Below, one piece after another: positions 27,637 to 36,818 of a stretch of 64,000 nt of DNA. This stretch comes from Actinomycetota bacterium (GTDB taxonomy: Bacteria; Actinomycetota; Aquicultoria; SURF-47), in contig QZJE01000010.1 of assembly GCA_003599235.1 (NCBI GenBank), positions 1 to 64,000 on the forward strand, given 5' to 3'. Position 1 is the first letter of the stretch; each line of letters opens with the position of its first letter. A program made the translations under genes and the position numbers. The notes under the pieces were generated by a model. The model was not told the DNA's origin. It did not search any database and saw only the letters and a list, made by a program, of their open reading frames with translations.

Positions 27637-29846
27637 TAGAAACCTCCTTTTAGGCTAAACATTATAATTAGAACGGAGACTATAAAAATGACAACTAAGG
27701 CATAGTTTTGAACTAGGCCTGTTTGCACCCGCCTGACTCTTTCTCCGATATAGATAATGGCTGCAGGAATGATGTTTATAAACCCATCTATTACAATTCT
27801 ATCCATACGGTTGCTAAGAGATGATATTTTGTTGCCTCCCGGTGTTAGTTCTTCTATATTCCAAAGAAGGTTAGCCATTACTTCCTGGCTTCCTTTGTCG
27901 ATAACATCTTTCTCTACTTTTGCCATCTTGCCAGCAATGGTGTTAGTCATATTATCTAGGCGTTTGCTAAAAGCTGAATCTTTACCAAGAGCCAATTCTT
28001 CTATGCACCAAACGAAACTGGCTAGATACTGGATTCCTTTATTTAGATATTTAGCTTCTATCTCAGTTGCCTTGGTAGCGATTTTATTACCGACATTACC
28101 AAGGACTGAAATAAACCAGTTAAAGGGGATAAAGAAAAATTGATTTAAGGCCGGAGCAAGCTTCTTATTAGGCTCTAACTCGGTTTTATTTAAGTCGCTA
28201 ACCGGACTAAATAGCCAAAAATCAATCCAAATAGATGTAAAGAAATCAGATAAATAGTTAGTAAATATTATTGCCGGTTGCTTGGCCTTACTGATAACAA
28301 CAGGAATCCTCTCTAAAACAGATTCCAGCCAATTGTTTAGGAGACTAAACGTTGCTGGTATTACAGCTAATTTCTCTATGGTCCAAACATAAGCGACGTC
28401 AAAGTCGAAAGTTTGTCTATTGTGTGGAGCAAATACTTTAACTCTGCCTATGACAAAAACAGCTGTTATTACAATGAAAAGCTGGGATACTCCAAAGAAA
28501 TGATCAAAAGTAAAAAACTCAACATCATTGGCAAAAGGCAGTATTCTAGTTACCAGGCCAGGAAAAATACCGGTGATAAAACACAGAACAGCTAAGCCTA
28601 TCATGGGAACGGTCATATTCCAGGGAGCCTCAACGGCCTTCTTTTCTAGCTCTGGGTTGGGACGTAAAAATCCGTAATAAGAAAACTTTAAGAATGATAA
28701 AAAGGTACCCACTGCGGCTAACTCCAGCATCAAGTAGAGATAATCATTTGAGTGTGCTGCATCAAAAATTAATCCTTTGCTGATAAAACCGTTAAAAAAC
28801 GGTATACCGGTAATAGAGAGGCTGGCTATAATAACCGAAGCAGTAGTAAAGGGCATCTTTTTTGCTAGCCCTCCCATCTCGTGCAAGTTTTCTTTTCCCA
28901 GGGTGTAGATGACGGCTCCGCTAGCCATAAAAAGCGCTGTTTTATAAAGAATATTATTAAATAGGTGATACATGGCTCCGTTAATGCCTACCGCAGTGCC
29001 AATACCGATAGCGGCTACCATATATCCCACCTGGCTGATGATATGGTATGAAAGCAGCTTTCTGGTATTATTCTGCATAAGAGCCATGGTTACTCCGAAA
29101 ATAGCCATGGCAGCTCCGATGTAGGCGATATAGGACCATCCGGGAGCAACTCTAGCCAATAAGTAAACGGCAGTTTTGGTTGTAAAGACCGACATAAAAA
29201 TACTGCTGTAGTAAGGAGCTTTCGGATAGCTATCAGGGAGCCAAGTATGAAGAAACATAAAACCCGAGTTAATTCCGGCACCAACAATAACCAAATATAA
29301 GGGTAAACCGGCTGCTAATCTTACAATCTCTAGTGATCCCGTATTTAGATAGTGAAGCCAGATGCCACCTAATAGAAACAAGCCTCCTATTAAATGCATG
29401 ATAATATATCTAAAACCGGCATTTCTTGCCTCTGGGTCTTTATTTAATAGGATTAGGCCTGTTGAGGATACTGCAACCAATTCCCAGAAGATATATAAAG
29501 TTAAAAAATCACCGGCAAAAACCAGTCCCAGGGCAGAGCCTAGATAACAAAAACCTAAAAGCTGAAAAATGCTCTCTTTAATATGAAGTGAGTAGATGAC
29601 AGCAAACAGACCAATAATTACAAAAATATAGGCTACAAAGAGGCTCAATTTATCGGCCTTAAGAAGGATTAATTGAAAATCCAGAAAGTTTATAGTAATT
29701 ACAGTGCCGGCTTTAATAGAGAAAACAACAATTAACCCAGCTAAAGAAACTAATACCAGGTATATTTTTCTAGCTATGTCTTTAAATAGCGGAGTAAGTA
29801 GTCCACCAATAATAAAAATAAACGCCGGTAACATAAACTTAATCAA
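27636..29846 (-). CDS. nuoL: NADH-quinone oxidoreductase subunit L-like protein with long C-terminal extension
   Basis: Antiporter core (YIFWELVAVSSTGLILLNK, FLHTWLPDSYPKAPY) and NuoL-like C-terminus RRVQTGLVQNYALVVIF. Confidence 0.85.
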   Translation of the reverse strand: MIKFMLPAFIFIIGGLLTPLFKDIARKIYLVLVSLAGLIVVFSIKAGTVITINFLDFQLILLKADKLSLFVAYIFVIIGLFAVIYSLHIKESIFQLLGFCYLGSALGLVFAGDFLTLYIFWELVAVSSTGLILLNKDPEARNAGFRYIIMHLIGGLFLLGGIWLHYLNTGSLEIVRLAAGLPLYLVIVGAGINSGFMFLHTWLPDSYPKAPYYSSIFMSVFTTKTAVYLLARVAPGWSYIAYIGAAMAIFGVTMALMQNNTRKLLSYHIISQVGYMVAAIGIGTAVGINGAMYHLFNNILYKTALFMASGAVIYTLGKENLHEMGGLAKKMPFTTASVIIASLSITGIPFFNGFISKGLIFDAAHSNDYLYLMLELAAVGTFLSFLKFSYYGFLRPNPELEKKAVEAPWNMTVPMIGLAVLCFITGIFPGLVTRILPFANDVEFFTFDHFFGVSQLFIVITAVFVIGRVKVFAPHNRQTFDFDVAYVWTIEKLAVIPATFSLLNNWLESVLERIPVVISKAKQPAIIFTNYLSDFFTSIWIDFWLFSPVSDLNKTELEPNKKLAPALNQFFFIPFNWFISVLGNVGNKIATKATEIEAKYLNKGIQYLASFVWCIEELALGKDSAFSKRLDNMTNTIAGKMAKVEKDVIDKGSQEVMANLLWNIEELTPGGNKISSLSNRMDRIVIDGFINIIPAAIIYIGERVRRVQTGLVQNYALVVIFIVSVLIIMFSLKGGF

Positions 29847-30169
29847 TGATGCTCCTCTAGTTCTTTAGCGGCTATTTTTGGTAATAATGTTAAGGACACA
29901 ATTACAAAGTAGCCGATAGATATAAGGCTAAAAATGCTCTGCCATCCGAAAACTCGCCAAGCTGACTCATGCTTTGCTCCCTCGTGCCCCGCTTCTTCTT
30001 TATGGCCTCCGCCTTCTTCTGTTGTTTCATTAGCGGTTTTCTCATGCTTAGAAGTAGTTTTGCTTATTTCTGCTTTTTTGTCTTTTGTCGCCGTACTAGC
30101 CGTTGTCACAATGCTAATAATAAAACTAAATGCAATGATTACTAAAACAACTGCCAGGAACTTTTTCAT
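29843..30169 (-). CDS. Small Glu/His-rich two-TM protein embedded in complex I cluster
   Basis: Short overlaps with both neighbouring nuo ORFs; N-terminal hydrophobic helix, KHEKTANETTEEGGGHKEEAGHEGAKHE linker, C-terminal TM. Confidence 0.7.
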   Translation of the reverse strand: MKKFLAVVLVIIAFSFIISIVTTASTATKDKKAEISKTTSKHEKTANETTEEGGGHKEEAGHEGAKHESAWRVFGWQSIFSLISIGYFVIVSLTLLPKIAAKELEEHH

Positions 30170-31656
30170 ATTCTTCCTCCAGTAAAAAAAGCAACCGCAT
30201 TTTTTGCAATTGATATCGGAAGCCCCGGCGAGGTTGCAAACAAACCTAACAAAAATGAACAGCTAGCGGTAGCTGTTATCGGGCCTAACATGGTTATTAC
30301 CGATTCTCTTTCTTCCTTTTTAATTTTTTCTTCCGGCTGCTTAAAATAAGCCCTCCATACAATTGGTAGAAAATATGCCGCGTTTAAAATAGAGCTTACT
30401 AAAAGTATACTTACAAAAAACGGTCTTTGGCTTTGAGCAACCCCTATTCCTAAATACCATTTGCTAACAAAACCAGCTAAAGGGGGAACTCCAATCATTC
30501 CTAAACAAGCAACACTAAAAGCGCCCATTGTAATAGGCAGGCGTTTAGCTATGCCGTCTAGCTGGCTGATGTTAGTTTTGCCGGTTTCATGAGTTATTAT
30601 TCCGGCACACATAAACAGTGTTCCTTTAGTGACAGCATGGTTGGCAATATGGATCATAGCAGCCAATATCCCCGCAGGGGTTAGAAGAGCGGCTCCGAAA
30701 ACAATGTAAGATAACTGACCAATTGTAGAATAAGCTAATCTTCGTTTTAGGTGGTCTTGTTTAATGGCAATAATGGAAGCTACTACAATGGTAAAGGAAG
30801 CAATTACCATCAAGGTAATGCCTAATCCCAGCTTACTCATCAGATCTATCCCATAGATGCTCAATACGACTCTTAGAACACCGAAGGCCCCGGCCTTAAC
30901 TACAGCTACGGCATGCAGCAGTGTTGAAACCGGTGTCGGGGCAACCATTGCTGAGGGTAGCCAGTGATGCATAGGCATTATACCGGCTTTAACGCCAACA
31001 CCTATTATGTAAAAGATAAACAGAGTTCGAAGTAGTAGTGGACTGGCGCCAGAGGCATTATTTAATAGTCCAGCTTCTGCCAAGCTTAAGCTTCCTGCTA
31101 AAAAGTAAGTAATAACGATAGCTGCCAGTAAAAATCCACCTGCCGTTAAAGTATATATTAGGTATTTGATACCGGCCTTATAAGCTTCTTCTGTGCCTGC
31201 ATGAACAACCAACGGATAAGTAGATAGGGTTAACAGTTCAAAAAAGATAAAAAAGTTAATCAGGTTAGCTGACAAAGCAATTCCTAAGGCTGAAAAAATT
31301 GCCATGGCAAAGAAAGAGAAAAAGCGGTGTTTGTGTTCTTCGTGACCCATATAACCGATGGTATATATATTTACAATTACCCACATAAAAGAGGAAACGG
31401 TGGCAAATAGTAGACCTAATGAATCGGCCCTAAAGGAGATGCTTGCTCCAGAAAACAGCTTAAGCAAAGTAATGCTATATATTTTTCCCTGCAGGGCTCC
31501 CGGTATCATAGCTGCAACGCTGGCAAAAGCAATAACGCTTCCAACGGTGCCAAAGGTATTACGTAAGCGGGTATTGTTGCCCCAAATGGCAGTTAATAAA
31601 CCTGCCAGTCCGCTTGCAACTATTCCAATTACCGGTAAAGGTGAAATTACTGTCAT
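30166..31656 (-). CDS. Antiporter-like (MrpD/NuoL-family) complex I subunit
   Basis: IFFELLTLSTYPLVVH, GVKAGIMPMHHWLPSAMVAPTPVSTLLHAVAVVKAGAFG. Confidence 0.85.
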   Translation of the reverse strand: MTVISPLPVIGIVASGLAGLLTAIWGNNTRLRNTFGTVGSVIAFASVAAMIPGALQGKIYSITLLKLFSGASISFRADSLGLLFATVSSFMWVIVNIYTIGYMGHEEHKHRFFSFFAMAIFSALGIALSANLINFFIFFELLTLSTYPLVVHAGTEEAYKAGIKYLIYTLTAGGFLLAAIVITYFLAGSLSLAEAGLLNNASGASPLLLRTLFIFYIIGVGVKAGIMPMHHWLPSAMVAPTPVSTLLHAVAVVKAGAFGVLRVVLSIYGIDLMSKLGLGITLMVIASFTIVVASIIAIKQDHLKRRLAYSTIGQLSYIVFGAALLTPAGILAAMIHIANHAVTKGTLFMCAGIITHETGKTNISQLDGIAKRLPITMGAFSVACLGMIGVPPLAGFVSKWYLGIGVAQSQRPFFVSILLVSSILNAAYFLPIVWRAYFKQPEEKIKKEERESVITMLGPITATASCSFLLGLFATSPGLPISIAKNAVAFFTGGRI

Positions 31657-31665
31657 CGTATATCC

Positions 31666-33165
31666 TTAAAAATAATAACTCACCACTTTCTCTACTAATC
31701 TCAAGGGAATCTTGATGTAGATACCAAATAGAAAAGTCGATATGCCTAGTAAAAACATAGGGGTAAGCATAACCCAGGAAGGTTCATTAAAGGCAATTTT
31801 TTCTACTTTGTCTTCGTGCCCATGATGAGCACTAGCCTTTTTCTTTTCACCAAACCATCCGTTGATAATTATAGGGCCGAAATAAAGGGCATTTAGTAAT
31901 CCGCTTAAGACAATCATGCCGATTGTGACATAGGCCGCCCAGGGAGCTATGTTACCACCACTCATCGATTGCATAGTGCCTGTGGCCAGCAACCACTTAC
32001 TAAAAAAGCCCACAAACGGGGGGATACCTATCATCGATAAAGCTGCCAAAGTAAATGTAGTCATAGTCATTGGCATTTTTTTGCCAATTCCCTTCATTGA
32101 AGCTAAATCACTTTTACCGGTTTTCTTAATAATTGAGCCGCAAGCCAAAAAAAGCGAACTTTTCATCAAAGCATGGTTGATGATATGAAGCACTCCTCCG
32201 GCTAAAGCTAGCGGGGACATAAGGGCTGCTCCTAAAATAACATAGCCGATTTGAGCAACTGATGAATATGCCAGCATCTTCTTTAATTCGGATTGAGTAA
32301 TAGCAGCTAGCGAGCCGCCTATCATAGTTATTACCGCTAAGGTTAGTAAAACGTTGGTTGTAGAAGGCCCGGCTAGTGATTTACCGTATACTCCATATAC
32401 TACTCTGATTATTCCGTAAGCGCCTACTTTGGCCATGGCTCCAGAAAGGATGGCAGCGGCGGCTGAAGGGGCAGCCGGATAAGACTCCGGCAGCCAAATG
32501 TGGGCCGGAAACATACCCGCTTTTACCCCAAAACCGGCCACTAGAAGCCAAAATACTAAAATCCAAGGGCCCTTTGATATATTTACGATTCCTTGTCCCA
32601 TTAAATCCAGCGATCCGGTAGTGCTGTATAAAATAGCAGTAGCGCCAATCAAGCACGCCGTACCGACGACTGATATAAAAAGATATTGAAATCCAGCCCT
32701 AATAGCTTCGGGCGTTTGTTTGTGAATAACTAGAAAGGCTGAGGCAATTGAAAAAAGCTCAAAGAAAATAAGTAAGGTAAAGAGATTTTTTGAGAAAACA
32801 ATGCCTATCATCCCATACATTGATAGGTGTAAAAATGTTCCAAATAAACCTTTGTTTTTGTCTATGTACTCTATGCAGTAAAAAGAGACAAAAAGAGCTA
32901 AAGTGGTTCCTATTAAGGCCAGTATTAAACCCAGGGCATCTGCTTTTAAGGCTAGCTTAAAGGGCAGTCCTACATTATACTCCACCGCCACCTCATATCC
33001 TTTGTTAAATAAGGCATATAAGCCCAAAACGAGGCTTAAATCCACCCCGCATAATACGGCGCTTAATATAGAGGCGCCCCTCTTGCTTACTCTTCCCTGC
33101 GCAAACACTATAAAGCTGCTTGCTAAAGGAACTAGTATGGCTGCTAACAACAAAATTTTGGCCAA
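31666..33165 (-). CDS. Antiporter-like (MrpD/NuoL-family) complex I subunit
   Basis: IFFELFSIASAFLVIHKQ, GVKAGMFPAHIWLPESYPAAPSAAAAILSGAMAKVGAYG. Confidence 0.85.
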   Translation of the reverse strand: MAKILLLAAILVPLASSFIVFAQGRVSKRGASILSAVLCGVDLSLVLGLYALFNKGYEVAVEYNVGLPFKLALKADALGLILALIGTTLALFVSFYCIEYIDKNKGLFGTFLHLSMYGMIGIVFSKNLFTLLIFFELFSIASAFLVIHKQTPEAIRAGFQYLFISVVGTACLIGATAILYSTTGSLDLMGQGIVNISKGPWILVFWLLVAGFGVKAGMFPAHIWLPESYPAAPSAAAAILSGAMAKVGAYGIIRVVYGVYGKSLAGPSTTNVLLTLAVITMIGGSLAAITQSELKKMLAYSSVAQIGYVILGAALMSPLALAGGVLHIINHALMKSSLFLACGSIIKKTGKSDLASMKGIGKKMPMTMTTFTLAALSMIGIPPFVGFFSKWLLATGTMQSMSGGNIAPWAAYVTIGMIVLSGLLNALYFGPIIINGWFGEKKKASAHHGHEDKVEKIAFNEPSWVMLTPMFLLGISTFLFGIYIKIPLRLVEKVVSYYF

Positions 33166-33168
33166 TTG

Positions 33169-33477
33169 TTATCCTTTCAGCTGATTATACTTATCAGTAT
33201 TCAAATTCCCGCTTAACCTAAAGAGGGAAAGTACTATTGCTAAGCCAACACCAATCTCACAAGCGGTTACTACCATAGTAAAGGTAACAAAAAGCTGTCC
33301 GGTCATAACCTTTGGTGTTACATACCTGGAAAATGCTATGAAGTTGATATTAACTGAATTGAGCATAAGCTCAATTGATAGCAGCACTAAAATAATATTT
33401 CTCTTCGACAAAGCACCATAGATTCCAATGGAGAACAAGGTAATGCTTAACGTAAGGAAATAATTAATAGGAATCAT
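33169..33477 (-). CDS. nuoK: NADH-quinone oxidoreductase subunit K
   Basis: FSIGIYGALSKRNIILVLLSIELMLNSVNINFIAFSRY; AACEIGVGLAIVLSLFR-type C-terminus. Confidence 0.95.
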   Translation of the reverse strand: MIPINYFLTLSITLFSIGIYGALSKRNIILVLLSIELMLNSVNINFIAFSRYVTPKVMTGQLFVTFTMVVTACEIGVGLAIVLSLFRLSGNLNTDKYNQLKG

Positions 33478-33968
33478 TTGGTCTCCTTTGCCAGATATAT
33501 AGCTCCAATTAGAGCAGCTAAAAGAACTACCCCGGCTATCTCAAAAGGCAGTGCTTGCTTTGTAAACAATGCAGTCGCTAAATCTATGGTTTGTCCTGGT
33601 TTTTGGTTAAGCATTCTAGCTTTTCCCCAATTTGTTGTGTTTAGGGGGATTATCATAGAGACCCAGAAAATGCCGGCAATAAAAATAGCTACCGGTGACT
33701 GTTTTACTTCAATAGTGGTTGATTTTTGAGTGGTCATCGTCAACATGATTACAAATAAAAGCAGCACCGTAACAGCTCCAGCGTAAATAAATACCTGAAC
33801 ACCGGCTAAAAATTGAGCATCAAGTAGCCAATAGATGCCTGCCAGAGCAATAAGAGCCACCAACAGATAAAAAACGCAGTGCACAATATTCCTAGATACC
33901 ATTAAGGCTAGGGCACAATATATGATAAGTATACTCATTGCAAAAAATAGAAATAATGGAATATTCAC
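33474..33968 (-). CDS. nuoJ: NADH-quinone oxidoreductase subunit J
   Basis: SRNIVHCVFYLLVALIALAGIYWLLDAQFLAGVQVFIYAGAVTVLLLFVIMLT. Confidence 0.95.
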   Translation of the reverse strand: MNIPLFLFFAMSILIIYCALALMVSRNIVHCVFYLLVALIALAGIYWLLDAQFLAGVQVFIYAGAVTVLLLFVIMLTMTTQKSTTIEVKQSPVAIFIAGIFWVSMIIPLNTTNWGKARMLNQKPGQTIDLATALFTKQALPFEIAGVVLLAALIGAIYLAKETK

Positions 33969-35819
33969 TTATTGCCTCAACATTTTCGATTTATTATAAA
34001 GCAGCTTATCCCTTACATCAACGGCTAGCTCATATTCTGAACTGTGAGTTAGCGTTCTTGTAGGGCAATATTCACTGCAAATACCGCAGAAAATACAGCG
34101 GTCTAGCGACAAATTATATTCATCTATGCTACGCCGACCATTCTGGGATACTTTTATTTCTATGGCATCAATTGGGCAGTTTCTCTCGCATATCTGGCAG
34201 CCGATACATTGACGGCTGTTGCATGACAGGCAACGCTCAGCTTCAGCTACTGCCTGTTCCTGATTAAAACCTAACTGCACTTCAGAGAAATCTTTTGGCC
34301 TCTGTGGAACAGGGATTTCCGGGATGATATAGCGCAAAGCCTCATTGAACCTTGGTTTGGTTGATATTTGCTCTGTAAACTCAGATTTCTTTAATGTCTC
34401 TTTAGTGCCGCTTAAGTATTGATGTATATTTTGAGCTACATTCCTGCCTCCGGCTATAGCTTGAATGGCAATATCAGGGCCGGTTACTAAGTCTCCGCAT
34501 GCAAATACTCCTTCGCGGCTGGTAACACCTGTTTGCTTATCGGCATTAATACTAAAACGCCTTTCATTAAATTCTATTCCTGCTTCTTCTGCCCAGTTCT
34601 TACTGTCTTGGCCCAGGTCAGGCACCCTGCTGATAGCCGAGATAATCTCATCTGTCTCCATAATAAACTCAGCGCCTTCTTTAGGTATCGGGCTTCTTCT
34701 ACCCGATTCATCTGGGGGCCCAAGCTCCATGCGGGTACACTCTACTTTTATGACATTACCGGTCCGTCCGATTATTTTGGCCGGATTAGCCAAAAACTCG
34801 AACTTAACCCCTTCATGCATGGCATCTTCGATTTCGAACTCATGGGCCGGCATCTCGGCTTGAGTACGTCGGTAAACGATGGTGACGTCATTGGCGCCTA
34901 TGCGCCTAGCACTTCTAGCACAGTCAATAGCGGTGTTTCCGCCACCGACTACGATGACTTTTTTACCAATCTTTACTTCCTTGCCTAGAGCTACGTCTGC
35001 TAAGAATGACTCACCGGGAATGACTCCTTTTAGCTCTTCTCCTTCGATCTTCATTTTGATAACTTTGTGGGCTCCAACAGCTACCACTACCGCTTTAAAG
35101 CCATCTTTAAGCAAGCTATCTACGGTAAAATCTTTTCCTAGAGCTTTTTTGTAGTTGATTTTTACACCCATATCTTCGATATTTTTTACTTCTCGCATAA
35201 TGACGTCTCTAGGCAAGCGGTAGGCTGGAATACCGACATAGAGCATTCCACCTGGAACAGGCAGTTTTTCGTAGATAGTTACCTGGTATCCCCATCTAGC
35301 CAAGTAATAAGCAGCTGCTAATCCGGCAGGACCGGCTCCGACTACGGCTACTTTATCGGATTTCTTCTCAGCAATTTTTCTGAAAGCCTTAGAGGGACCA
35401 TCGGTTTTAGCAAGCTCGGCATCCATATCTCCCATATAACGCTTGATAGCAGCGATTTGTACTGGTTGATCGGCCCAACCACGGCGGCATTCGTCTTCAC
35501 AAGGATGAGGACATACTCTGCCACAAATACTAGGGAGAGGATTACTTTCCAAATGTAAGTTAAAGGCCTCTCTGAACTTACCTTTAGCTACTAAATTAAT
35601 ATAGCCCCTAGCATCTACATTGGCCGGGCAGCGGTTCATACAGGGTGGCATCTCATCAGAGGGAGCACATGTTTTTGGTTCTCCCAGCATGCCGCTTATT
35701 TGCAAAGCGCCTCTGAAACGAGGGGTCATCTCATATTTTTCAAAAGGATATTTAAGGGTGATAGATTTTTTCCATATGTTTTTAAAAGTTACCCTCATCC
35801 CTTTTAATACTCTAAACAT
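33969..35819 (-). CDS. Chimeric protein: NuoI N-terminus + GltD/NfnB-like FAD/NAD(P) oxidoreductase + NuoI-like 2x[4Fe-4S] C-terminus
   Basis: N-term LKGMRVTFKNIWKKSITLKYPFEKYEMTPRFRG (NuoI-like); GltD [4Fe-4S] cysteines CMNRCP...CGRVCPHPCEDEC; FAD GAGPAGLAAAYYL; NADP-type GGGNTAIDCARSARRIGA; C-term CIGCQICERNCP and YNLSLDRCIFCGICSEYCPTRTLTHSSEYELA. Confidence 0.9.
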   Translation of the reverse strand: MFRVLKGMRVTFKNIWKKSITLKYPFEKYEMTPRFRGALQISGMLGEPKTCAPSDEMPPCMNRCPANVDARGYINLVAKGKFREAFNLHLESNPLPSICGRVCPHPCEDECRRGWADQPVQIAAIKRYMGDMDAELAKTDGPSKAFRKIAEKKSDKVAVVGAGPAGLAAAYYLARWGYQVTIYEKLPVPGGMLYVGIPAYRLPRDVIMREVKNIEDMGVKINYKKALGKDFTVDSLLKDGFKAVVVAVGAHKVIKMKIEGEELKGVIPGESFLADVALGKEVKIGKKVIVVGGGNTAIDCARSARRIGANDVTIVYRRTQAEMPAHEFEIEDAMHEGVKFEFLANPAKIIGRTGNVIKVECTRMELGPPDESGRRSPIPKEGAEFIMETDEIISAISRVPDLGQDSKNWAEEAGIEFNERRFSINADKQTGVTSREGVFACGDLVTGPDIAIQAIAGGRNVAQNIHQYLSGTKETLKKSEFTEQISTKPRFNEALRYIIPEIPVPQRPKDFSEVQLGFNQEQAVAEAERCLSCNSRQCIGCQICERNCPIDAIEIKVSQNGRRSIDEYNLSLDRCIFCGICSEYCPTRTLTHSSEYELAVDVRDKLLYNKSKMLRQ

Positions 35820-35831
35820 AAATTATCTACC

Positions 35832-36806
35832 TCATAAATAAACAACCGTTAATATGGCTGATGTAATTAGTAAATTAGCTAAGTTAAGTGGTAAAAGTAC
35901 TTTCCAGCTAAAATGCATCAGCTGATCGACTCTAAGCCTGGGGAAAGTTCCCCTAATCCAAATTATGATAAAAACAATCAAATAAGTTTTTAAAACAAAC
36001 CAAGTAATTCCGGGAACAAGGCCATTTAGGGCCGGTATCGGTGAGTTCCAGCCACCAAGGAAAAGAATAGTAACCAAAGCACTCATTACCAGTAACATGG
36101 CGTATTCGCCGAACATAAAGAAAGCAAATCGCATTCCGGTGTATTCTACATTGTATCCGGCTACTAACTCTGATTCAGCTTGAGGCATATCAAAAGGGGC
36201 TCTGTTTAATTCAGCTAGCATAACTATAAAAAAGAAAATAAAAGCAAAAGGCTGCAGTACAATAAACCATACTTTACTTTGAGCTTTTACAATCTCCACC
36301 AGGCTGAGTGAGCCAGACAACATAACTGCTCCAAGGGTAGCCATGAGCAAGGGAACTTCATAAGAAATTTGCTGGGCGGCTGATCGCAGTCCCCCAAGAA
36401 GGCTGTATTTATTAAACGAGGCCCAGCCGGCAAGAATAATTCCAACCGGGATAAGGGTTGTAGCCCCGAAAATATAGAAAATACCAATATCGAAGTTTCT
36501 GGCATAAATATTGTTATATACAGGAATTGCGGCAAAAGTCATAAAAGCCGGCACAAAAACTAAGAAAGGGGCTATAATAAACAGCATCTTATCAGCTTTA
36601 GCAGGTATAACGTCTTCTTTAGCTATTAATTTCATTCCATCAAAAGCAAGCTGAAACAGACCAAATGGTCCGTGATGTTTGGGTCCTATACCGCCGTAAA
36701 TATCAGCCAGAGTTTTTCTCTCAAACCAAATTATAAATACTACGTTAAGCAGTAGCAAAGGAAACGATATAGCTAAACTAACTAATAATCTAACTAACGG
36801 TGACAA
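35832..36806 (-). CDS. nuoH: NADH-quinone oxidoreductase subunit H
   Basis: ERKTLADIYGGIGPKHHGPFGLFQLAFDGMKLIAKEDVIP; ELNRAPFDMPQAESELVAGYNVEY. Confidence 0.96.
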   Translation of the reverse strand: MSPLVRLLVSLAISFPLLLLNVVFIIWFERKTLADIYGGIGPKHHGPFGLFQLAFDGMKLIAKEDVIPAKADKMLFIIAPFLVFVPAFMTFAAIPVYNNIYARNFDIGIFYIFGATTLIPVGIILAGWASFNKYSLLGGLRSAAQQISYEVPLLMATLGAVMLSGSLSLVEIVKAQSKVWFIVLQPFAFIFFFIVMLAELNRAPFDMPQAESELVAGYNVEYTGMRFAFFMFGEYAMLLVMSALVTILFLGGWNSPIPALNGLVPGITWFVLKTYLIVFIIIWIRGTFPRLRVDQLMHFSWKVLLPLNLANLLITSAILTVVYL

Positions 36807-36818
36807 TGCTCTCCTTTA

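Noticed and set aside
28413-28595. Short plus-strand ORFs across the nuo cluster (e.g. 28413-28595, 34465-34863, 35620-35841)
   Set aside because: Antisense shadows of strongly recognisable nuo genes.
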